Below, piece by piece: positions 44,606 to 55,345 of a DNA stretch of 64,000 nucleotides. The notes under the pieces were generated by a model. The model had not been told where the DNA came from, made no database searches, and worked only from the letters and a program-made list of their open reading frames with translations. Both the position numbers and the translations under genes were made by a program. The DNA is from Rhizophagus irregularis (lineage: Eukaryota; Glomeromycota; Glomeromycetes; Glomerales; Glomeraceae): positions 310,001 through 374,000 of the forward strand of contig NC_089430.1 in assembly GCF_026210795.1 (NCBI RefSeq), given 5' to 3'. Position 1 is the stretch's first letter, and each line of letters opens with the position of its first letter.

Positions 44606-46029
44606 AGTAAAATAATAAAGTATAATAAATATTAATAAAGATTATTAAAAAAAACAAGAATATAATCCTATTATTCCTATTTATATTTGTAATTGTATAA
44701 TTGTATTATTGTTACACTACATACAATACTTTAATGATCATTGTGCCATTAACAAAGAAAAAGGAAAGATTTTCGAGATTAAAGATTGTATTTGATTTAT
44801 GGTTTGCTGATGACTTCTAAATTTATCCATTTTTTCGTGAGAATTAAATCAGGGCTTTTTAAATGCATAAAGCTTATGTTTCTCTGACGTCATTAGATCG
44901 TAATACAAAAATTGTTGAATTTTTTTTTTTTTGTAAATTCGAAGAAATACAATTTTTATTACATGTAAATTAGCTGATGCAATATTTAGTATTTAAAGTT
45001 AATAAACATATATAAATTCATATTTTATTTTTTGTTATTGATTAAATTTTCTTGAATATCAGCATTGTTTATTTAAATTTTATAGGAAGGATATAATATT
45101 ATTTTTAAATGACTGGAAATGGTTTATCCTCGGAAACTTTTTTGTGTGCTGCGCATGTTTATTGTTAGCACATTGGTTAAATTAAATCATATGGAACTAC
45201 TCAAATATCAGAATTCATTAAGTTACTTTTAATGTTTGTGCATTTTTAACTTTTGTTAGATAAAATAGGTCGTGTGAGATTAATTTGTTCGACAACTTAG
45301 CCGGATTTCAACTTTACAATGATTTCTTGGATATTTAATTTGTGGAACAACGATGAAATTACTGTACCATTTCATAGTGCAAAATGTTTATCGTAAATAT
45401 GTGTATATTTTCTTTATTATTGCTCATTTACAAAGACTACTCATTGTTAACTATATAATAAAGCTATCAATAACATATAATGTCATTTTACGGATGCAAA
45501 TATCATGTCATTAAATGTGAAAGTAAAATCAATTTATTATTTAAGATCTTTATTGGATGATCGTCTAGTAAAGATTTTATTTATTTCTTTAAATGTATTT
45601 TTAAAATTGCGAATAAAATATGAGAGTATCTTAACTGATTCTCTTTTAATTGTATTGTACATCAAAATATAAATATACTCTATTATTATTGCAAACACCG
45701 TATTTATTTTACTCTCTCTCTCTTCTTTACGAGTAAAAATGTAAAATGTTTTAATTAAAAGGGTAACTTTTACATTTGAATTTTCGGAATTTTTATCTGT
45801 AAGCTTGCAAGAAAATTAATTCTGAAATATGGATTCTCATTTCAAAACTATTCACTTCAAAAGAATCATATAAACATTTCTATCAATTATTTTTCTTGTA
45901 TAAATTAAACAGCAATCACACATTCCCAATATTGCGTATATAAAAAAAAATAATTTCAGGTGAATAATCATGATAAGTGAACTTGTTAAAATATACAACT
46001 TAATATGTTTTTTTGGTATACAAAACTTT
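44606..46029. other. Intergenic, no gene seen
   Basis: AT-rich, with short homopolymer runs and a (CT)n stretch near 45713-45726. The 70-codon minus-strand frame at 45852-46064 overlaps a dispersed repeat and has no features. Confidence 0.4.
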
Positions 46030-46290
46030 ATATCACTCAAAAAGAGAAATGATAAAGAGCACAAAGTAGGAGCAATTAGATTATTAGAATTCCATAATAA
46101 AAATAATTTTTTTTTTTTTTGCCTTCCGCTACACCAATGTTGGTAGGCATCATACGTAGCGTGATCAAAATTGGTTTTCCCATGCAGAATAAATTATAAG
46201 TAATGAAAAAGAAAAGCTTTATGTCTCTAGAACTTTTGTTGAAATTTTTGTTAACTATGAATGGTCATACAGATTGGTCATGATGTAATG
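46030..46290. repeat. Dispersed repeat, copy A
   Basis: Shares AGAGAAATGATAAAGAGCAC, a GCAATTAGATTATTAGAA block, TTCCGCTACACCAATGT and AATGGTCATA with the stretch 54895-55345, in the same orientation. Copy A has one CTACACCAATG unit where copy B has four. Confidence 0.75.
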
Positions 46291-46469
46291 AGCTCAACTG
46301 ATATATGATCCAGCAATATTTATCAAAAATGATTTTAAAGTTTTATTAGAGTAGTATACATTGAAACACCAGTGTCTCGTTTTGCACTTACGCGTCCAAA
46401 TCCTAGTCTACAAGTGCACTGAATTGTGGTAACTCTTTATGATGAGCACTTTTAATAGATTTCTCTCAT

Positions 46470-47475
46470 TGAAACACTATCTGCTATTGAAACAAATCAA
46501 TATCTTTAATCTTTGAAAGTTGGCAAGCCATATTCCTGGTTTAAAAAATTCTAATGAAGATAACACATCATCAATGTTATTGATTGCATCAAAAATTATA
46601 CTTTGCAAATCATTATCTGTCACCCAGCAAATCTAATTAAATTTAGTGAATTGAAATAAAAAATGGATAGCTCTAACTCCGTTGTAAGAATCTTCAAATA
46701 CTAAACAATTTTTTACTGGTGGAGAGTCGATTTTTTCCATGCAGATAAGAACAAATTTGGTTATGGTTAACCAAAGTAAATATTATCACCATTTCCACAC
46801 GTTATATTATCACCAAACAATTTAAAAAATCAATATTATCTCTTATTTTAATATTATTATACAATTCTTTTGAGGAACTTGTAAAAATCTAAAAATTAAC
46901 ATATTTGATGCTATTCAATATATTCAATAGTAATTCAATTAGTATATTTTAAAAAATAAAAATTACCGCAATAGGAACTTCGTATTTGTTTAAATGAGTA
47001 ATTAATTTCTTAAAATAGAAAAGATTGATTATTTAACGAAACGATTAAGTAAAATATTAAAAATATGCACTATATTTTACCAATGCACCCGGTAATCTTT
47101 CTACTTTATTTTGTTGAAATAAATGAATCTAATGAAAATCCAAGTTAATATTCTATAATTATGTAATACAGTAAATAATTTACTTAAGTTTAATTTAGTT
47201 CTTTCTGAAATCGGTTCATCGATATTTAAATTTATTCCACACTTTTTTATTATAAGTTTCGCAGACTAATTATTAAAATATAAAAATTAATTAAATAATT
47301 AAATAATTAAATAAATATTAAAATTAAGATATTACGACAAAGCTATTGAGTCCTAATAAACTAGACTTTAAACTTGGCGTTAATTTCTTCACATGTTTAT
47401 CTAGTATCATTGCTAAAAATAATTAAATGTTGATTCAGAATAAATAGGTTCGGTATTCTATTGATAATTTATGAA
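46470..47475 (-). pseudogene. HAD-superfamily sugar-phosphatase-like gene, broken
   Basis: Minus-strand fragments in family order: TEPIYSESTFN (downstream of motif I), DKHVKKLTPSLKSSLLGLNS, KLIIKKCGINLNIDEPISER (cap helix), NKVERLPGALKLITHLNKY, EVPIA then IFTSSSKELYNN (motif II), a motif III segment with two stops where GKP would be, MEKIDSPPVKNCLVFEDSYN (motif IV with its acidic residue) and WVTDNDLQSIIFDAINNIDD. Introns with standard signals separate the pieces. The order and the FEDS.NGVRA motif match HDHD1/GPP1-type phosphatases. In-frame stops, a frameshift near 46745 and loss of motif I make it non-functional. Confidence 0.65.
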
Positions 47476-47645
47476 TTTTAATAATTTAATGTTAATGTAC
47501 AGTACAGTAACTATTCAATTATCAAAAAATACAATTACTTACAATTAATAATCCTCATTGGAAAGTAATGATTAATAGCGAATAAATATATAATTATTTA
47601 GAAAAAGTTACCATTTTTTACCATCAAAATTACGTCTTACTGTAA

Positions 47646-47808
47646 GGGCAGTGACATTTATTACGTAATATTTTAGGGGTGGGAGGGTATTTAAAGGTCA
47701 TATAACATATAAGTGTAACGTAAGATTTTTCATATTACATAGGATGGGGGAGTATGGGCTTATAGTAAATGGATATTACGTAATAAATGTCATTGCCCTA
47801 ATGAAAAT
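47646..47808. mobile_element. PIF/Harbinger-like MITE
   Basis: Terminal inverted repeats of about 25 bases (GGGCAGTGACATTTATTACG and the inverse of GGGCAATGACATTTATTACG) with TAA on both sides as target duplication. It is 163 bases long with a GGGGTGGGAGGG-type centre and no coding capacity. Confidence 0.8.
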
Positions 47809-48658
47809 CGTTACATCATTTTGACAATGCTAAGATTATTTTTATTAATACCGCGGCTTTTTAATAATTAAGTATTAATAAAGTTTAATAATCGTAATAA
47901 AATATTGTATACCTTGTATTTACAATAAAACAATCAAAATTGTATTAAAATGAATAAATAATACGAATAAATAATACGTTTACTGTATATGAGAATATCA
48001 ATTGTAACGTGATATTTTAATTTTTTCTTTATTATCATTAGTAACTGAACCTGAATACCTTCGTATTTACATGACTGATTAACTACCAATTGCACTATTA
48101 AATTTTAATAAAGTAAGTACATTTTATGGACAATATTTAAATTATATCGGCGAGTACGCAAATGTATTTTAATATAAAGCGATATTTAAAATTATTAGTA
48201 ATAAGTTGAATGATTCTTTGATGTGCTTATTAATCAATTTGCTTAAGAAAATGTAGAAAACTAAAAATGAAATTACATTACAGTTACAATAGAATGCAAT
48301 ATTGTAAATGTAAAGGAATCATACAGACATTGTACTAAGTTTGAGATGTTTAATGAGTTATATAAAACAATATTGGAGACCCATAAGCGCTATATAACCT
48401 AAAAAAAAAAAATAAAGATTGCGTGAAAGAATTATAAAATTCCTACGATAATACAATAATTAATAAATCACAATAGATGTGCATTCTATTGAATTCATTT
48501 CCTTTAAATTCATGACTATTTTCTGGTAAAATACTAGAAATTGTATATTTTTCTCAATTATAATTTTATAAGCAGTAATAATTTATTTGAATTTTACTTG
48601 TCTATAAATATCATGCAATATGGAAACTTTTGTCAAAAAAAACAAAGAGTATTTACAT
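47809..48658. other. Intergenic spacer
   Basis: AT-rich, no coding signal on either strand; contains the 3' flank of the cysteine-rich gene ending at 48659. Confidence 0.45.
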
Positions 48659-50783
48659 TTATTTATGTAAAATCTTAATATTATATCGACAATCTCTACA
48701 AATCCATTCTCTTAATTGATAGTCAAAGTCAAAAACTCTATCATTCTGTTCAAAAAAGTTACACCAACACTTAAATAAATCCTTTGGTGGTAAACAATCA
48801 TCTAAATAGAAAATAAATAGTTAATTAATTAAAAATATTTAATATAAATATTCAAAATATAATACCTTTTATGATAAATTTACAATCTTTACAATTCCAC
48901 CCTTTGATATTATTGTTATAAACAAAAATTCTTTCATTAGCATAATTATTGCAGAGACACATCACTTCTGTTGATGAACAATGAACTTAAATAAATTAAA
49001 TATAATAGATAATTAATACTTATAGAGTACTAATGCTAATAACTAACGCTAATAAAAAATAAACTTATATATTACCTTTTCTTGATATATTATAATTTTG
49101 AAATTTTTCTAATGACGATTTGATATCTGAATGACTAATTTCCTATTATGATAAAAATAAAATAAAATAAATTTTTATAATAAAATAAATTAGAATTTCA
49201 AAATTAAACATAGCTTACACTTTTAGGGTCAGCTAATTTTCTATCTTTATAGATATGACGTCCATATCTTTTATAACCATATTTATTATTTTTACATTTA
49301 TAATTTCCACATTTAAAACAGAAAGTAGAATGTATTATAGGGCGGCAATTACATGAATTATAATTGCAACATAAACACCATGTTGACTTCTGAATCACTA
49401 TTAATTAATGTTAATGGTTAAATAACTTAGAATAAAACAAAATACGATTACAAAGTGAGTTTACTTGCCTTCTTGAAAATAAGTGAGGGTAATTCTCGAA
49501 TGAACTTAATAACAATTATATTAAGAAGTTAACAATATTGAATTTATAGTCAAACCAACAAACCAATAATATGTACTTACTTGTCATAACATTCAATTCA
49601 GCATTTGGTGATTCATGTGGCGCTTGATCCATTGTTGTGTCATTCAATTCAGCATTTGGTGATTCATGTGGTGCTTGATCCATTGTTGTGTCATTCAATT
49701 CAGTGGTTGACAATACATGTAGCATCGCATTACTACTCCATAATGATAAATTATGTGCCTTAACATTGGATAATTCTCGGTGTAAATCAGAGTTAATATT
49801 AATATTTTCAGGGTTCACTAATAATTGGTCAAAACGTAAAACATATCAAAGTCAATAATAAGAGTCAACTAAAGACATTATGATTAAGAATATTGTTACC
49901 TTCTTCAACTTCGGAGCCTTTATTAATATTTTCGAATGTTGTTGATTGATCTAAAAATACAAAAAAAAAATAAGATCAGCCCTAGTAAAATCTACGAGTG
50001 GCTCATTGCAGACAGGAGACTTCTCCTATAAGCACGCACTCTGCTAAACTTTATATCTATGAGTGGCTCATTGCAATCAGGAGATTTCTCCTATAAGCAC
50101 GCACTCTGCTAAATTTAATATCTATGAGTGGCTCATTGCAGACAGGAGATTTCTCCTATAAGCACGCACTCTGCTAAACTTTATATCTATGAGTGGCTCA
50201 TTGCAATCAGGAGATTTCTCCTATAAGCACGCACTCTGCTAAACTTTATATCTATGAGTGGCTCATTGCAATCAGGAGACTTCTCCTATAAGCACGCACT
50301 CTGCTAAACTTTATATCTATGAGTGGCTCATTGCAATCAGGAGATTTCTCCTATTAGCACGCACACGGATTGAGTAAGCAAGTTACAACAGACAGGAGAA
50401 TATCACCCTACTAGCTCGTACTTACCATCTTTATCATCTTTATCTTCATTCTGCAAATCATCTATATAATGATAATTGCATCAAAGGTTACTATAGACAC
50501 ATGAACATTTTATCTTGAAAAACAAAATTAAAAAATACATGCCAGTTTGCTCGTACTGCTCAGTAAACTTATATACAATTAGTTTGTTTTGCTTTTGTTT
50601 ATTGTACTTTATAAGCCTATTAATATCATTCTGCTGTTTATTTTTGGATCTCTTTCTTTTCTTCTTTTTAATTATTGAAGTTCCGTCCCTCCTCTCCCTT
50701 CTTTCTATATTCTGGTTTCTATCAAACGCCCGTCGTGCACTATTTCTCTGTTTTTTTTTCGAGTCAGTTTGTTTATTTATCAT
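48659..50783 (-). CDS. Cysteine-rich protein of unknown function, 8 exons, about 357 aa
   Basis: Exons on the minus strand: 50783-50543, 50461-50426, 49950-49900, 49817-49581, 49397-49219, 49142-49076, 48985-48866, 48801-48659; the sum is exactly 358 codons with TAA. The first intron uses a GC donor (G|GCATGT); the rest are GT-AG. The N-terminus (MINKQTDSKKKQRNSARRAF) is very basic with nuclear-localisation-like KKKKRKR. The middle holds two copies of a 17-residue repeat around DTTMDQAPHESPNAEL. Then comes a Cys cluster (WCLCCNYNSCNC, CFKCGNYKC) likely to bind zinc, and two copies of a module: MCLCNNY..R.F.YNNNIKGWNCKDC and KCWCNFF..R.F.FDYQLREWICRDC. The WxC.DC plus CxC spacing suggests a small zinc module. 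I do not recognise the family. The frame is intact, so it is likely expressed. Confidence 0.75.
49986..50375. repeat. Six 65-bp minisatellite units inside an intron
   Basis: GAGTGGCTCATTGCA recurs at 49996, 50061, 50126, 50191, 50256 and 50321, exactly 65 bases apart. Each unit contains the dyad GGAGATTTCTCC (or GGAGACTTCTCC) and GCACGCACTCTGCTAAA. Copies are nearly identical. The array lies in the second intron of the cysteine-rich gene and accounts for most of that intron. Confidence 0.95.
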
Positions 50784-51265
50784 CTTAACAACAGTACTTT
50801 TAAGATAGAAAGGCAAACACAACACAGTACCAGAGAAGTAGAGATAAGATCGATAAGATCACTCTAAAAATTCAAATCACTCAGATAATAAACAACGCGA
50901 ACGTGAACATCACGTGAGATAGTGACGCTGTTTTTAGATTTTTTTATATCTATTTTTTTTTTTTTTTTTGTTAGTAACTTGCATTTTTTTTATTTATCTT
51001 ATTGCATTATACAATTTACAATATAAAAGTAATACATAGTAAAGAATACTATCCAAATTATTTATGGATGTATTAATAAAAATATTAATACTGAAACTAT
51101 ATTAATAATATATACTACTAAAAAATAAAAATTCTAACCATCACAAATTACACAAATCTGGTCTATAAACGTATTCCCACGTATCTTGATAAGGTCTATT
51201 AATAATTCAACTGTTACTAACTATATTTTCTACAATAATTTCTTTTTAATTCTTTTTGCATTATA
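50784..51265. other. Upstream region of the cysteine-rich gene
   Basis: Contains a CACGTGA palindromic box near 50911 and a T run at 50949-50969. No gene. The promoter of the minus-strand gene should lie at 50784-50950. Confidence 0.35.
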
Positions 51266-51548
51266 TTATTGATGTTTTTGCACTTTTTTTAAGGTATTTT
51301 TTTTTTCTTCACTACCATCTTCCAATGATATTTCCGTTGACACGTCCAACTGATCTTCACGTTTTCGTTTTTTGTCAACCATGGTGACGCCTTTACCTTT
51401 TTCTATTTCACTAATTTTATTACATCTATATCCGTTCTTATATTTAAAAGCGATTTTCCCAAATTTCTTCTAAAACTTGACATTCCACTTTAGAATTACA
51501 CATTTTGTATAATTCATTGTTAAAATCCCCGCATCCGCAACTGTCCTA
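51266..51548 (-). pseudogene. C-terminal exon of an unknown Cys-containing protein, frameshifted
   Basis: After an AG acceptor near 51549 the minus strand reads DSCGCGDFNNELYKMCNSKV and on to EEIWENRF, then TAA. One base out of frame the sequence continues KYKNGYRCNKISEIEKGKG, then KKRKREDQLDV and an acidic/basic tail ending at 51266. A single-base deletion explains the break. I do not know the family. The upstream exons are missing because a Helitron-like element begins at 51571. Confidence 0.4.
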
Positions 51549-51570
51549 ATATTAACACATTAATTTTTTA

Positions 51571-54269
51571 TCTATATAATCAAAAAATACAATGTGTAAC
51601 CGTAACATTTAGACTAGCATGTATAAATAGTCTGAATTGTGTAACTTGAAATGCCATGCATAATTAAAACCCGTGACATGCCTCCGCCTGATCTAAAAAT
51701 CCATGTGCATTCCTAATCAACTAATCCAATTTCAGAATTTTTTTTACTGATTTATTAATTTTTTTATCCGATTTTTTTTTCCAAATTTTTTTCGGTTCTC
51801 GTTTTTCAAACCGAAAAATTTGTTTTTTTCTCGTTCTTTTCCCGTTTAGGTTTAATTTTTTTCCCAAACTGAAATTATTTTTTTTTTTTAAATAATCCTA
51901 TTGTTTTAGTCTTTTTAAGACTAATTTTTTTATATTATTTCTTTTCGATCTTTTTTTTAGACCGTATTGTTATTTAAAATTTTTTTTTCACTCTTTTTTG
52001 GACTGAATTATTGTCCTTTTTTTCAGTTCAGAATTTTTTCGGTACTTATTTTTTTCAGAAATTTCCCTTTTTTTAAACCGATTTCTTTCTTTTCCTTTTT
52101 CTTTTTCCCCAATTTTTTTTTAAAATTTTTTTTTATTATTAAATAAAGAAATAAAACATATATTAAGTATATTTATAAAATTATTATTTTTTTAAAAAAA
52201 TCAAGTAACATGTACCGTAAGATGATTAAGGTTTTTTTTCAATTAAATTGAACGCTGGATAAATATTTTTGATTTTCAAATTCATAAAAATCAAAAAAAA
52301 AATTGATATTTTGCAATATTTTATAATTAATTACAGTAATTGAAGAAATTGTTAATTTAATAATTAAGAAGATTATTATAACCAAATCCATATCCGAAAT
52401 TCTTTAAATAATCACCGGATTTTTGAATAAAGATTTTAATTCAAATGATTTAGTTAAATTAATAATTTATCAAGTAAAATGAGTATTAAAAGAATAATAA
52501 TAAATGAAATGAACAAATTCTAATACATTTAATTGTTCAAATATTTTTCCTAAGTTAGTTATAAGTTTAAGACTACCGTAATATAAAATAATAAGAAATA
52601 ATTACAAAATTTATAATTAATTTATAAAAATATTTGTAATATTTTCATAATATCAAGGTTTTTTCGAAAATACTTCTAAAAAATTAAACAAATTTTATTG
52701 ATAATTATTTTTTCACAATTTCCTTAATTAATCCAAATTTCATTCTACACTCAAACGTCAAATCATTAATATAAATAGCTACATTAATTGGGAATTGCTA
52801 AAAGTCATTGTCGTCTAGGTTTTTTTTTAAATATTTCACATGATGTACAATATACAAAGAGTAAATTTATTAATCGGCTGACGGCTGATTTTTTTCAACT
52901 TGGCCAATTTTTGATCGGCTAAACTTAAAAATTTTATTGCAAAGATATTTTAAAAGAAAATTTTTTTGTAAACATATTTATTTATCTAATGAAATTTTAT
53001 TTGCAAATATTAAAATTTAAATTACACATTTACGATTTAAAGAAAAAAATCACTGTATTTATTTTTTAATGAAGTGATACAAATAAAAGAAAAGATAAGT
53101 AAATTACAATGATCAAGAAAAAAGATGCTAATAAAAAATTGAAATAACAATGGAGTAATGAAAACTGAAAAGTAATAGAAGATGAAAGGGAGTAAAAAAG
53201 AGTAATGAGAAGGGATAGGAACAAAAAGAGAAATAGGACATGATGGGAGATGAAGAGGAGTGATAGGAAGATGAAGAGGAGTGATGGGAAGATGAAGAGG
53301 AGTGATGGGAAGATGAAGAGGAATAATGAGAAGATGAAGAGGGGTAATAGGAGACGAAAAGGAGTGATGGGAGACAAAAGAAGTGATGGGAAGATGAAGA
53401 GGAGTGATGGAGGTAAAATGGAGTGATGAGAGACAAAAAGAAATGATGGGAAGTAAACAGGAGAGAAAAGGAAATAATGGAAAATGAAAAGATGTAATAG
53501 AAAATAATGGGAGTCGAAAAGAATGAAATAATGAGAAGTAATAGGAGGTGAAAAATGATGAGAGACAAAAAATAAAAAAAAATGATCTTGATAGGAGGTT
53601 GGGTAGCAAAAGATAATGATAGGAAACCAAGTAAAAAATAAACCATAAAGTAAAAAAAATGAAGTTAGTAAAAAACGAAATATAAGATAGAAACAATAAA
53701 TAAAAAATAAACACATACCTTTATTAATTGTAGAATCAAAAAAACTAAAAGATCTAAAAAAAAAGATGAAATAAAATTAGTGAAAAATGAAATATGAAAC
53801 AGAAACATAAAAAAATAAGAAACGAAATGTAAAGTGAAAAACAACTGAACCTTAATTGCAGAATCGGAAGGCTAAAAGACTAAAAATAATGAAATAGAGT
53901 TAGTAAGAAACAAAGTGTAAGAATGTAAGTTAGAAATAAAAAAAAAAGAAAGATATTTCGAGACCAAAAGAACCGTGGAAACGAACCTCGAACCTATAAT
54001 GAAAATGAGTTTCGATAAACTGACGTGATCATGTGGCAAATCTGGCCAATCAAAAATATTAAATCTGCCGCATGATCGACGACCCAGGCGATGTTTACCT
54101 TTAATACATATTATTTTATTAATTTTTGTTAACTAATTATTACCTATATTAAATTCCTAATTATAAAAAAAAAACATCTTTAATTTACTTAGTATTACAT
54201 TATAATACTAAAATTTTCTATTTAAACAAACTCATTGGTCCCGGTGCGGAGCAACGGGTAACTGCTAGT
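51571..54269 (+). mobile_element. Helitron-like element, copy 1
   Basis: Begins TCTATATAAT after an A and ends in CTAGT at 54265-54269, preceded by GGTGCGGAGCAACGGG, a short GC-rich hairpin-like block, as in Helitron 3' termini. No terminal inverted repeats and no Rep/helicase frame, so non-autonomous. The interior consists of T-rich sequence, a block shared with the element at 60610-62317, and a purine-only minisatellite. Confidence 0.65.
53160..53565. repeat. Polypurine minisatellite in Helitron copy 1
   Basis: Plus-strand units such as GATGGGAAGATGAAGAGGAG and GATGGGAGACAAAAAGAAGT, almost free of C and with only sparse T. Long minus-strand Ser/Pro/His/Leu frames across it result from the base bias and are not genes. 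Confidence 0.85.
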
Positions 54270-54894
54270 CCTTTTCTATATTTATATATTGCTAACATGA
54301 TCATAATAATTTTTGAAATATGAAATTTCCGAGCGATTTTTAAACTAAAATATATATTTCTTGTTGACTCATGTATAATACAAAGGGTATGGTCTGTAAT
54401 AATATTTACATCAAAATATTTGTTACTTTTCACACTCAACTTTTAATGTGTGATAATGAGCATTCATTACAATATTTCTGTCTATATAAAATCGTGGCAG
54501 AATACAGTGCTTATTTACACAATTATTGCATTTAAGTTTTTTCGTTATTAAGGGGAAGAAACAAATCAAATACGGGACTAGATTTTTTATTTTAGCGTTT
54601 GTTCAAAGTTAATCATTTCCATTATGTTATTCTATATTTAACAAAAAAAAAATATGAAAATTGCGTAGCAATTTATTACATAAATTATTCATGCATCAAT
54701 CGGAATTTTGAGGATATTCTTTATAAACATAGTTCTATTTTTTTTTTATATTTTAATATAAAGCAGTCATATAGTCTTTTATTCAATATATCATTTCATA
54801 TTACACTATTTTTAGTGAAAGAACAATGGTTACATACGTAATATTGCATCAGGAAATTTTTAGGCTCAAACTTTATGTACATAATTTAGGAGGT
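54270..54894. other. Unannotated AT-rich stretch
   Basis: No supported gene. Short frames on both strands are hydrophobic and A/T-driven. Confidence 0.4.
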
Positions 54895-55345
54895 CATTCA
54901 ATAAAGAGAAATGATAAAGAGCACCAAGCAGGGGCAATTAGATTATTAGAAAATTCCGTGATAAAAAAATTTTTTTTGTCTTCCACTACACCAATGTCGG
55001 TAGGCGTCGTGTCTTCCGCTACACCAATGTCGGTAAGCGTCGTGTCTTCCGCTACACCAATGTCGGTAAGCGTCGTGTCTTCCGCTACACCAATGTCGGT
55101 AGGCGTCGTGTATAACGGATCAATTCTATGAAGAAATTGTTTTTTCCATACAAAATAATGAAAAAAACTTCCAAAGAGATTGTAGAAATAATTCAAAATT
55201 TTCCATAAAGAAATTCTTTGTCCAACATGAATAAATTATAAATAATTAAAACTTCTTGTGTAAAAAAGTAAAAAATTTTTTGCAATTCTTATCAAAAAAG
55301 TTTTTTTATTAACAATGAATGGTCATAAGAACTGGTCATTAGCGC
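54895..55345. repeat. Dispersed repeat, copy B, with 36-bp minisatellite
   Basis: Homologous to 46030-46290 but with four 36-base units (CCGCTACACCAATGTCGGTA) at 54978-55112. In one plus-strand frame the units encode a 12-residue SSATPMSVSVV repeat following KRNDKEHQAGAIRLLE, and copy A preserves KRNDKEHKVGAIRLLE, so the repeat may descend from a coding exon. A third, weaker relative lies near 57000-57150. Confidence 0.7.

Noticed and set aside
49986-50375. CRISPR-like array
   Set aside because: The whole 65-base unit repeats with no unique spacers, and it lies in a eukaryotic intron.
50515-50808. 97-codon plus-strand frame of hydrophobic residues
   Set aside because: Antisense to the Lys-rich first exon of the cysteine-rich gene, which has consistent splicing.
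53037-53716. Three overlapping minus-strand frames of 172-225 codons rich in S, P, H, L and F
   Set aside because: They are translations of the polypurine minisatellite; all three frames stay open because one strand has almost no C, so stop codons are rare.
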